A stretch of DNA of 64,000 bases from Natrinema salsiterrestre. GTDB lineage: Archaea; Halobacteriota; Halobacteria; Halobacteriales; Natrialbaceae. The notes beneath the pieces are model-generated. The model was not told the origin of the DNA. It was given only the letters and a program-made list of their open reading frames with translations, and ran no database searches. A program made the translations under genes and the position numbers. Positions 38,117-45,762 of the stretch are shown here, piece after piece. Location: contig NZ_JAMQOT010000004.1 of the NCBI RefSeq assembly GCF_029502005.1, positions 186,001 to 250,000 of the forward strand, read 5' to 3'. Each line of letters opens with the position of its first letter. The first letter of the stretch is position 1.

Positions 38117-39271
38117 CTACTCCGCGTCGGCGCCCGGTTCCGCGTCGGCTCCGTCCCCGGTTTCCGACATCGTGATCGGATCTTCGGCCTCCATTCCGAC
38201 GTCCTGCCCCTCCTTGATCGCTCGAGCCTGTTCTTCCATCGCTTCGACGTCCATCTCGGCTTGCTCGTCGATCTCGCCGATGATGTCGGCGATGTCGTCC
38301 AGACCGATCAGCTCACGGGTCTCGTCGTCGAACTCGAGGCTCTCGAGGTCCGTCCCGTTGCCCTTCACGTCGCTGCCCGAGAGGTGCTTGCCGTAGCGGC
38401 CGACCAGCGAGGTGAGCTCCTGGGGCATGACGAACGTCGTCGACTCGCCCTGACCGATCTCCGCGAGGGTCTCCATGCCCTTGTCGATGACCGCGCGTTC
38501 GCCCATCGATTCCGCCGAGCGCGCGCGGAGGACGGTCGAGATCGCGTCACCCTGGGACTCGAGGATCTGGCTCTGCTTTTCACCCTGGGCGCGGATGATG
38601 TTCGACTGCTTGTCACCCTCCGCTTTCTCGACGGCGCTGCGGCGTTCGCCCTGCGCCTCGAGGATCATCGCGCGCCGGCGGCGCTCGGCGGAGGTCTGTT
38701 CCTCCATCGCGCCCTTGACGCCCGCGGACGGGGTCACTTCGCGGACCTCGACCGATTCCACTCGAATCCCCCACTCATCCGTGGGTTCGTCGAGCTCGGT
38801 GCGGATCCGCTCGTTGATCATCTCGCGTCGGCTCAGCGTATCGTCGAGCTCCATGTCGCCGATCACGGCGCGCAGCGTGGTCTGGGCCAGGTTCGAGACG
38901 GCGCGCTGATAGTCGTCGACCTCGAGGAACGCGCGTTTGGCGTTCATGACCCGAATGTAGACGACGGCGTCGGCGGTCACGGGCGAGTTGTCCCGCGTGA
39001 TCGCTTCCTGCTGAGGGACGTCCAGCGTCTGGGTTCGCATGTCGAACGTGTAAATTCGGGAGACGAACGGCGGAACGATGTTCAGCCCCGGCTCGAGCAG
39101 CTTGCGGTACTCCCCGAAAACGGTCAGCGCCGCTCTGTCGTAGGCGTCGACGATCTCGACCATCTGCCAGACCGTGATCACGACGAGCAGGAGTCCGACG
39201 AGCCCGACGATCAGGAGGGGATCCTCGAGCACGGACTGGGCCTGCAGCGGGCGGAGTATGAACTCGTACAT
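38117..39271 (-). CDS. SPFH/stomatin-prohibitin family membrane protein
   Basis: 384 residues. One N-terminal membrane helix (LLIVGLVGLLLVVITVW, about 19-38) precedes the SPFH domain (about 45-215: PGLNIVPPFVSRIYTFDMRTQTLDVPQQEAITRDN), followed by a long coiled coil (about 190-275: EEQTSAERRRRAMILEAQGERRSA) and an acidic tail. SPFH proteins form membrane microdomain scaffolds and often control FtsH-like or ClpP-class membrane proteases. No NfeD partner adjoins it here. It is convergent with the lipoprotein and divergent from pccA. Confidence 0.92.
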   Translation of the reverse strand: MYEFILRPLQAQSVLEDPLLIVGLVGLLLVVITVWQMVEIVDAYDRAALTVFGEYRKLLEPGLNIVPPFVSRIYTFDMRTQTLDVPQQEAITRDNSPVTADAVVYIRVMNAKRAFLEVDDYQRAVSNLAQTTLRAVIGDMELDDTLSRREMINERIRTELDEPTDEWGIRVESVEVREVTPSAGVKGAMEEQTSAERRRRAMILEAQGERRSAVEKAEGDKQSNIIRAQGEKQSQILESQGDAISTVLRARSAESMGERAVIDKGMETLAEIGQGESTTFVMPQELTSLVGRYGKHLSGSDVKGNGTDLESLEFDDETRELIGLDDIADIIGEIDEQAEMDVEAMEEQARAIKEGQDVGMEAEDPITMSETGDGADAEPGADAE

Positions 39272-39434
39272 CGTGTGTATCAGGTCCTCAGATCGGATAA
39301 CGCTTGCCCATAACTACCATGAGACGCGTTCCGATCGGCTCGCGGGAGGCCGGTGGCCGACGGGCGGGATCCGTCGCGGTGTCGAACCCGTTGCGAAAAA
39401 GTAAGGTAGGTCCCTGACGACGGTTTCCACAGGA

Positions 39435-41273
39435 ATGTTCAGGAAGGTTCTCGTGGCAAACCGCGGGGAGATCGCGGTCCGCGTCATGCGGGCGTGCGAA
39501 GAGTTGAATATCGGGACCGTCGCCGTCTACTCCGAGGCGGACAAGGACTCGGGACACGTGCGCTACGCCGACGAAGCGTACAACGTGGGACCGGCCCGCG
39601 CGGCCGACTCCTACCTCGATCACGACGCCGTCATCGAGGCTGCGCGGAAGGCCGACGCCGACGCCATCCACCCCGGCTACGGGTTCCTCGCCGAGAACGC
39701 CGAGTTCGCGGGCAAAGTCCAGGACGCCGAGGGAATCACCTGGATCGGGCCGTCCAGCAGTGCGATGGAGTCGCTCGGCGAGAAAACCAAGGCCCGCAAG
39801 ATCATGCAGGAGGCCGACGTCCCGATCGTTCCGGGGACCACCGACCCAGTCACCGACCCCGAGGAGGTCAAGCAGTTCGGGGAGAAACACGGCTACCCCA
39901 TCGCCATCAAGGCCGAAGGCGGCGGCGGCGGCCGCGGGATGAAGGTCGTCTGGGACGAGAGCGAGGTCGAGGACCAGCTCGAGAGCGCCAAACGCGAGGG
40001 CGAGGCCTACTTCGACAACGACTCGGTCTACCTCGAGCGCTACCTCGAGCAGCCGCGCCACATCGAGGTCCAGATCGTCGCGGACCAACACGGTAACGTG
40101 CGCCACCTCGGCGAGCGCGACTGCTCGCTGCAGCGCCGTCACCAGAAGGTCATCGAGGAAGGTCCATCCGCAGCGCTGACCGACGAGCTCCGCGAGAAGA
40201 TCGGCGAGGCCGCCCGCCGGGGCGTCGCCGCCGCCGACTACACCAACGCGGGGACCGTCGAGTTCCTCGTCGAGGAAGAGCCCGGCCGCGACGGTCCCCT
40301 CGGACCGGACGCGAACTTCTTCTTCCTCGAGGTCAACACGCGGATCCAGGTCGAGCACACGGTCACCGAGCAGATCACCGGCATCGACATCGTCAAGCGC
40401 CAGATCCAGGTCGCCGCCGGCGAGGAGATCGACTTCGCGCAGGAGGACGTCGACATCGACGGCCACGCGATGGAGTTCCGGATCAACGCCGAGAACGCGG
40501 CCGACGACTTCGCCCCCGCGACCGGCGGGACGCTGGACACGTACGACCCGCCGGGCGGGATCGGCGTCAGACTCGACGACGCCCTGCGGCAGGGCGACGA
40601 ACTCGTCACCGACTACGACTCCATGATCGCGAAGCTGGTCGTCTGGGGCGAGGACCGCGACGAGTGCATCGAGCGCTCGCTCCGCGCGCTCCGGGAGTAC
40701 GAGATCGCGGGCATCCCGACGATCATCCCGTTCCACCGGCTGATGCTCACCGACGAGGAGTTCGTGCAGAGTACGCACACCACGAAGTACCTCGACGAGG
40801 AACTCGAGGAGAGCCGCATCGAAGAGGCCCAAGAGCAGTGGGGCGGCGACATCGGCGACGGCGGCGCGGGCGGCGACGAGGAGGAGGCCGTCGAGCGCGA
40901 GTTCACCGTCGAGGTCAACGGCAAACGCTTCGAGGTCGAACTCGAGGAACACGGCGCACCCGCTATCCCCGCTGGCGACGTGGATGCAGGCGGACAGGCG
41001 AGCCGACCGGAGCCCGCGGGCGGCTCGGGCAGCGACGGCGGTGCCGAACTCGAGGGCGAAGGCGAGACCGTCGACGCCGAGATGCAGGGGACGATCCTCG
41101 ACATCGAAGTCGAAGAGGGCGACGAGGTCGCGGCCGGCGACGTGCTGGTCGTCCTCGAGGCCATGAAGATGGAGAACGACATCGTCGCGTCCCGCGGCGG
41201 GACGGTCACGCAGATCGCCGTCGAGGAAGGCGATAGCGTCGACATGGGCGACGTGCTGGTCGTCCTCGAGTAA
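39435..41273 (+). CDS. pccA: Acyl-CoA (propionyl-CoA) carboxylase, biotin carboxylase/BCCP subunit
   Basis: 612 residues. Biotin carboxylase domain about 1-450: [19 protein letters not shown], the ATP-grasp loop [38 protein letters not shown] linker with Glu/Gly-rich sequence leads to the biotinyl domain, with [12 protein letters not shown] carrying the biotinylated Lys578. It partners with PccB/PccX at 35.1-37.0 kb, from which it is separated by two unrelated genes. Promoter lies in the 163-base spacer shared with the divergent SPFH gene. Confidence 0.94.
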   Translation: MFRKVLVANRGEIAVRVMRACEELNIGTVAVYSEADKDSGHVRYADEAYNVGPARAADSYLDHDAVIEAARKADADAIHPGYGFLAENAEFAGKVQDAEGITWIGPSSSAMESLGEKTKARKIMQEADVPIVPGTTDPVTDPEEVKQFGEKHGYPIAIKAEGGGGGRGMKVVWDESEVEDQLESAKREGEAYFDNDSVYLERYLEQPRHIEVQIVADQHGNVRHLGERDCSLQRRHQKVIEEGPSAALTDELREKIGEAARRGVAAADYTNAGTVEFLVEEEPGRDGPLGPDANFFFLEVNTRIQVEHTVTEQITGIDIVKRQIQVAAGEEIDFAQEDVDIDGHAMEFRINAENAADDFAPATGGTLDTYDPPGGIGVRLDDALRQGDELVTDYDSMIAKLVVWGEDRDECIERSLRALREYEIAGIPTIIPFHRLMLTDEEFVQSTHTTKYLDEELEESRIEEAQEQWGGDIGDGGAGGDEEEAVEREFTVEVNGKRFEVELEEHGAPAIPAGDVDAGGQASRPEPAGGSGSDGGAELEGEGETVDAEMQGTILDIEVEEGDEVAAGDVLVVLEAMKMENDIVASRGGTVTQIAVEEGDSVDMGDVLVVLE

Positions 41274-41723
41274 TCCGGCGTCGCGTCGACTCGAGGGGGT
41301 CCGAATGTCTTCGGGAGAACGGCAAAGGGAGTGGTGTCGCATCGATCTATCCGCACGCGTTCCCGACGTAGGCATTCGAGCGGCGATGGAGGTCGACGGA
41401 TGCCCGCGCTCCATCGAACCCGATTCACCACCCGGGTTCTCGTCGGTTGATGCGTGCAGGTGACCGCAGTCGCTACGTCAACCCGTGTGTCTGTATAGCG
41501 ACTCCAGCGAATCGCCTCGACGAGATCCGAGACCGTGCCACTCGCGGGGCAGTGCCGCAGTAGTGGTTGTTTACTCACCCGACACGGTCGCGGCCGTCGA
41601 ACCGATTTTTTCGAGACGCAGCGCACAGCCGATCGGACAGCCGTCGGACGGCTGACGCGCGAAACGCCTCGACCGTGGCTACCCCACGATTCCGTCCGAC
41701 TCGAATTGCGCCCGAAATCGATG
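41274..41723. other. 450-base interval without a recognisable gene
   Basis: Convergent spacer between pccA and the radical SAM gene. It holds an eight-base inverted repeat CAGCCGTC/GACGGCTG at 41638-41654 and a T-run (GATTTTTTCG) at 41602-41611, which could serve in transcription termination. Short ORFs here are Arg-rich and unsupported. Confidence 0.45.
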
Positions 41724-42845
41724 TCAGTCGCCGCTCGAGACGCCGCGCGTCTCGCCGTCCGCGTCGTCCCAGGGGAGCGGGCCGTCGTAGCCCTCGGGAA
41801 CGAAGGGGCAGAGCGGATCGCTCGCGAGCGGGTCGCCGGTGTGGGCGAACGCGCGCGAACGGCTCCCGCCACAGACGTTGCGATAGGGACAGGCGCCGCA
41901 CTTGCCGGAGAGCTGATCGCGATCGCGAAGCGACCGGAACAGGTCCGACTCGCGGTAGAGCTCGGTGACCGGTCGATCGCGGACGTTGCCGACCGATTCG
42001 GGGAGAAATCCCGAGGGGAACACTTCGCCCGTGTGACTGACGAAGGCGAAGCCGTCGCCCGCGACGATACCGGTCCGGCGCTTGACGCCGGGGTTCGCGC
42101 CCTCGTCACCGTCCGCATCCGCCTCGCGCTGCATCGCGACCCGTCGGTACTGAGGTGCCTCGGTCGTCTTGACGCCGAACGGTTCCGTCTCGCTGACCTC
42201 GGCCAGCCACTCCATCACCGCGTCGGCCCGGTCGGGCGCGACCGGCTCGAGGATGCGCCCCCGACCGACGGGCACGAGGAAGAAGACGCTCCACATGACG
42301 GCCCCGATCTCGGTCAGCAGGTCGCGGATCGCGGGGAGTTCGTCGACGGTTTGCCGACACACCGTCGTATTGACCTGCACTGGGAGACCGGCGGCTCGAG
42401 CGTCCTCGACGGCCCGGATCGTCTCCTCGAAACTCCCGTCCTCACCGCGGAAGGCGTCGTGAGACTCCGGCGAAGCGCCGTCGAGACTGACCGCCATTCG
42501 CTTGAGCCCGGCGTCGGCCATCGACTCGATGCGGTCGGCGGTCAGCGACCCCGTTCCGCTGGGCGTGATCGTCATCCGCAGACCGAGCTCGTCGCCGTAG
42601 GCGATCAGTTCCGCGACGTCGTCGCGGACGAGCGGGTCACCGCCCGAGAGGACGACCAGCTGGCCGTCGCCGAACCGGGCCGCTTGCTCGAGCAGTTCCT
42701 TCCCCTCCGCCGTCGAGAGTTCGTCGGGGTGTCGCTGGGGCTCGGCGTCGGCCCGACAGTGATCGCAGGCGAGCCCGCAGGCCTGGGTGAGCTCCCAGAT
42801 GAGGACGAACGGTCGCTCGGACGTGTCGAGAGTGCCGGGACGCAT
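41724..42845 (-). CDS. Radical SAM/SPASM enzyme (TIGR04053-like, heme-synthase-like)
   Basis: 373 residues. The radical SAM cluster motif ACGLACDHCRAD gives C23-x3-C27-x2-C30; VVLSGGDPLVRDD is the SAM-binding GGE-like block. The C-terminal SPASM region contains SGKCGACPYRNVCGGSRSRAFAHTGDPLASDPLC, able to hold auxiliary iron-sulfur clusters. The pattern fits the TIGR04053 group and is related to AhbD, which makes heme b from Fe-coproporphyrin. Divergent from the Htur_1727-type gene. ATG 42845 is chosen over upstream in-frame starts. The substrate, porphyrin or peptide, is not settled. Confidence 0.85.
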   Translation of the reverse strand: MRPGTLDTSERPFVLIWELTQACGLACDHCRADAEPQRHPDELSTAEGKELLEQAARFGDGQLVVLSGGDPLVRDDVAELIAYGDELGLRMTITPSGTGSLTADRIESMADAGLKRMAVSLDGASPESHDAFRGEDGSFEETIRAVEDARAAGLPVQVNTTVCRQTVDELPAIRDLLTEIGAVMWSVFFLVPVGRGRILEPVAPDRADAVMEWLAEVSETEPFGVKTTEAPQYRRVAMQREADADGDEGANPGVKRRTGIVAGDGFAFVSHTGEVFPSGFLPESVGNVRDRPVTELYRESDLFRSLRDRDQLSGKCGACPYRNVCGGSRSRAFAHTGDPLASDPLCPFVPEGYDGPLPWDDADGETRGVSSGD

Positions 42846-42992
42846 AGCGGGGACTGGGAACGGGACGACCGAAAACGCCCCTCTCGTTCCCGCGGCTCGG
42901 GAAGACGGGAAGATGTTCGTCCGATCGGCGGGGTATTCCCGCGCGCTGGGAGGTCGCGGAACGGCCTTGGATATCGTCTCGAACGTTCGGAT

Positions 42993-43355
42993 ATGGTCGA
43001 GAAAGCACGCCGGTCGGCGGTCGAGAGCGACGAGCGAGGGAACCCGACTCGGCAGTGGGAGGTCTTCGTTCGCGACGCGGAGGACGACCCCATGCGCCAC
43101 GTCGGCAGCGTCGCCGCGGCGAGCGGGACGGAGGCGCACGAACACGCGTCTCGCCTGTTCGGCTGGTACGCCGCCGACGTCTGGCTCTGTCCGGCCGACG
43201 CGGTCGAGCGGTACTCGACGCGCGGCCTCGCCGAGACGGCAGAAGAACGGTCAGACGAGGCTGCGGGCGACGACGATGACGGCGATGACGACGAGAGCGA
43301 GGAACCGCGCGTCTACAAGGAGACCGCCGGTGCCTCGGAGGTGAACAGCCTGTGA
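42993..43355 (+). CDS. Htur_1727-family radical-SAM-partnered protein (candidate RiPP or accessory)
   Basis: 120 residues. The front half (TRQWEVFVRDAEDDPMRHVGSVAAASGTEAHEHASRLFGWYAADVWLCPADAVERYS) is a compact alpha/beta domain reminiscent of PaaB-like proteins, with one Cys; the rear half is an acidic tail (DDDDGDDDESEEPRVYKETAG). I recall this as the haloarchaeal Htur_1727 family, defined by its place beside radical SAM genes and proposed as peptide substrate or chaperone. Its TGA overlaps the GTG of the next radical SAM gene, showing translational coupling. Role otherwise unknown. Confidence 0.78.
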   Translation: MVEKARRSAVESDERGNPTRQWEVFVRDAEDDPMRHVGSVAAASGTEAHEHASRLFGWYAADVWLCPADAVERYSTRGLAETAEERSDEAAGDDDDGDDDESEEPRVYKETAGASEVNSL

Positions 43356-44569
43356 TCTCGATCAGCAAGCTGCTCTGTGACCTCGACGCCGAGGGAGACG
43401 GCCTGCGCTACGACGCGGCCGAGGGGTCGGACAAACCCCAGATCACCGAGGAGAAACAGCGGCGACCGGTCGTCGTCTGGAACACGACCCGCCGGTGTAA
43501 CCTCTACTGTTCGCACTGCTACGCCGCCGCCGAGACCGAACCCGCAACCGGCGAGTTCACGACCGCCGAGGCGAAGTCGTTCCTCGACCAGCTCGCGGCG
43601 TACGGTGCGCCGGTCGTCCTCTTTTCCGGCGGCGAACCGCTCGTCCGCGACGATCTGATCGAACTCGTCTCCTACGCGGCCGATCGCGGCCTCCGGCCGG
43701 TGTTGTCCTCGAACGGGACACTGCTCACTCGCGAGAAAGCCGACGCGTTACGAGATGCGGGGCTCCAGTACGCCGGGATCTCCGTCGACGGCCTGCCCGA
43801 GCGAAACGACCGCTTCCGCGGCGAGGACGGCGCGTTCGACGCCGCCGTCCGCGGTATCGAGAACTGCCTCGAGGCCGGTCTCAAGACCGGCCTCCGCTAC
43901 ACGATCACGGAGGCCAACGCACCGGACCTCGAGGGGGTCGTCGACCTGCTCGCGGAGAAGGGACTCGACCGGTTCTGTTTCTATCACCTCGATTACGGCG
44001 GCCGAGGCGCGGAGATCGTCGATGCCGATCTCTCCCCGGTCGAGAAACGGGAGGCGATCGAACGAGTGGCCGACCTGACCCTCGAGTATCACGACCGGGG
44101 CGAGGAGATCGAGACCCTGCTCGTAGGCAACTACGCCGACGCCGCGTTCCTCGTCGAGTACGCGCGCGAGAACTTCGGCGAGGCGAAAGCGCGGGCGGTG
44201 TACGACTACCTCGAGCGAAACGGCGGCGACCCGACGGGCGAGCGGGTCGCCGACGTCGACTATCAGGGCAACGTCCACCTCACGCAGTTCTGGCAGGGGT
44301 ACAGTCTGGGCAACGTTCGAGATCGTCCCTTCGGCGAAATCTGGGAGGACGAGTCGAACCCGCTGCTCGAGGCGCTCCGAAACCGCGAGCAACGCCTGAC
44401 GGGAAAGTGTGCGGACTGTCAGTATCAATCGATCTGTCGCGGGGCCTCTCGGTTGCGGGCGCTGGCGACGACCGGGGACCTCTTCGCGCCGGATCCGCAG
44501 TGTTACCTGCGCGACGACGAGGTGCGCGGGGAAGGTGGCGGCTCCGTCGTCGGCGGTGCCGCGGATTGA
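43352..44569 (+). CDS. Radical SAM/SPASM enzyme (AhbC-like)
   Basis: 405 residues, GTG start overlapping the upstream gene. RRPVVVWNTTRRCNLYCSHCYAAA holds the cluster cysteines C49-x3-C53-x2-C56, then VVLFSGGEPLVRDD. The middle (LRYTITEANAPDLEGVVDL, FCFYHLDYGGRGAEI) is strikingly like AhbC, the 12,18-didecarboxysiroheme deacetylase of archaeal heme synthesis. The SPASM tail has CADCQYQSICRGASRLRALATTGDLFAPDPQC. It could be AhbC itself or a haloarchaeal offshoot acting on the nearby candidate peptides; the coupled Htur_1727-type gene is unusual for plain heme synthesis. Confidence 0.85.
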   Translation: MISISKLLCDLDAEGDGLRYDAAEGSDKPQITEEKQRRPVVVWNTTRRCNLYCSHCYAAAETEPATGEFTTAEAKSFLDQLAAYGAPVVLFSGGEPLVRDDLIELVSYAADRGLRPVLSSNGTLLTREKADALRDAGLQYAGISVDGLPERNDRFRGEDGAFDAAVRGIENCLEAGLKTGLRYTITEANAPDLEGVVDLLAEKGLDRFCFYHLDYGGRGAEIVDADLSPVEKREAIERVADLTLEYHDRGEEIETLLVGNYADAAFLVEYARENFGEAKARAVYDYLERNGGDPTGERVADVDYQGNVHLTQFWQGYSLGNVRDRPFGEIWEDESNPLLEALRNREQRLTGKCADCQYQSICRGASRLRALATTGDLFAPDPQCYLRDDEVRGEGGGSVVGGAAD

Positions 44570-44605
44570 CGACGCCGCTTCGCAGTTCTCGGACGGCGGG
44601 TTCGC

Positions 44606-44737
44606 TCAGCGGCTGGAATCGGGCCGCGCGGGAAGCTGCTCGAGACAGTGGCGGCAGTAGGTGTAGCTGTGTTCGTTCTCCGTTCCACACGCCCGGCAGG
44701 TGACCGGTTCGTCGATCGTCCGCGTTCGAGTACCCAT
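44606..44737 (-). CDS. Micro zinc-ribbon protein (43 aa)
   Basis: 43 residues: MGTRTRTIDEPVTCRACG then TENEHSYTYCRHCLEQLPAR. Two knuckles, C14-x2-C17 and C28-x2-C31, give a complete four-cysteine zinc ribbon. The ATG at 44737 follows directly on AT-containing DNA (gaacaaatag on the other strand). It is convergent with the AhbC-like gene. Too short for routine gene calling, but the exact ribbon spacing makes it credible. It may bind RNA, DNA or a protein partner. Confidence 0.7.
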   Translation of the reverse strand: MGTRTRTIDEPVTCRACGTENEHSYTYCRHCLEQLPARPDSSR

Positions 44738-44842
44738 CGTGGGCACTATCGAACGCGAACAAATAGCCCTCCGCCTGACGATCGCAAGGGAACGACGACA
44801 CGGTCGCGAGGGACCGCAGCGGGCACCCCGATTATCGCCCCT

Positions 44843-45148
44843 TCAGTCGTCGCCGACGTGGGCGCGGGTCACGTGCCCGCCACAGCCACACCGATCGACG
44901 TACTCGAGCCGAACCCCCTCGAACGCGGCCTCGAGTTCCTCCCAGAGATACGATTCGGGACGGCCGTGTTCGCCGTGGGTGACGAGGTTGACGTGGAAAC
45001 CCGTGGCCGTCGCGTCGATCGCGTCTTTCGCCTGTTCGACGACGAGTTCTCGGTTCGCGGCGTGTTCGGGTCCCTCGAGGTTCGCCGACCACGACGCCTC
45101 GTGGTCGCGGCGCGTGACGGGTTCGACGTCGGAGGCGGTTTCGCTCAT
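44843..45148 (-). CDS. CGCGG-motif protein, candidate radical-SAM-modified RiPP
   Basis: 101 residues. The leader-like first 85 are acidic (MSETASDVEPVTRRDHEASW ... TGFHVNLVTHGEHGRPESYLWEELEAAF), and the C-terminus is DRCGCGGHVTRAHVGDD. The CGCGGH core matches a haloarchaeal family that I recall being annotated as CGCGG-type radical-SAM-modified peptide. Two radical SAM/SPASM genes lie within 3.2 kb. Cysteines 88 and 90 (approximate) are candidates for thioether or metal-binding modification. The modifying enzyme is inferred from proximity only. Confidence 0.72.
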   Translation of the reverse strand: MSETASDVEPVTRRDHEASWSANLEGPEHAANRELVVEQAKDAIDATATGFHVNLVTHGEHGRPESYLWEELEAAFEGVRLEYVDRCGCGGHVTRAHVGDD

Positions 45149-45241
45149 AGATGTGACTCGGTCCCGGACGGGCCTAAGGTCTGAGCCGAACCGGTTCGGC
45201 CCCGTGACGAACCGCTCGTCACACCGCTGCTAGCGGCACGG

Positions 45242-45670
45242 TCAACAACAGAACATGAACGGGTAGATCAGCGCCACGCGGTCGTCGTCCGTGAGTTCCG
45301 CCTCGAAGCCGCCGCAGTGTTCGTTGAAGCGGCCGTTGATGCACACCCGCGCGTACGGCCTGGTCTGGTCGCCCTCCGGATTCTTGCGCCAGGTTCCGGG
45401 CAGATCGTCGGGCACCGGGGCCCAGCCGCTGTGGGTCGCGTCCGCTTCGGTCTCGGCGATCAGCATGTCTTCGAGGTCGTACTCTTCGAAGAAGTCCTCG
45501 AGGAAGTCCCGGAGTCGGTCCCCTTCGAAGGTGAACTCGAGTTCGTGCGTGCCGACGGCGGTGCGGACGTGACCGGTACAGCGGACGGTCACGGTCGTCG
45601 TGTCGAGCGCTCGGTCGCTCGTCTGGTCCGATCGTCGGTCGCCGGCGGTCGCTGCCTGATTGGTTCCCAT
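45242..45670 (-). CDS. MoaD/ThiS-like beta-grasp protein ending in Cys-Cys
   Basis: 142 residues, about 50 longer than MoaD. TVTVRCTGHVRTAVGTHELEFTFEGDRLRDFLEDFF is the first half of a ubiquitin-like fold; an insertion of about 35 residues (ADATHSGWAPVPDDLPG) follows, and then ARVCINGRFNEHCGGFEAELTDDDRVALIYPFMFCC. The final strand RVALIYP is as in MoaD, but the usual C-terminal Gly-Gly is replaced by Phe-Cys-Cys. It therefore cannot be adenylated and thiocarboxylated in the normal way; the cysteines may bind metal. Upstream of the CGCGG gene in the same direction. Confidence 0.78.
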   Translation of the reverse strand: MGTNQAATAGDRRSDQTSDRALDTTTVTVRCTGHVRTAVGTHELEFTFEGDRLRDFLEDFFEEYDLEDMLIAETEADATHSGWAPVPDDLPGTWRKNPEGDQTRPYARVCINGRFNEHCGGFEAELTDDDRVALIYPFMFCC

Positions 45671-45762
45671 GGGTCATCGGTCGTACGGGACGAGCGAGCA
45701 AACACTCACTTCCGAACGTGTTCGGGAGGAAGGGGACGGCCGTCCGGGGCGTACGCCCGTCC

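Noticed and set aside
39288..41414. 700-codon minus-strand ORF opposite pccA
   Set aside because: Same shadow effect; pccA has intact biotin carboxylase and biotinyl motifs on the other strand.
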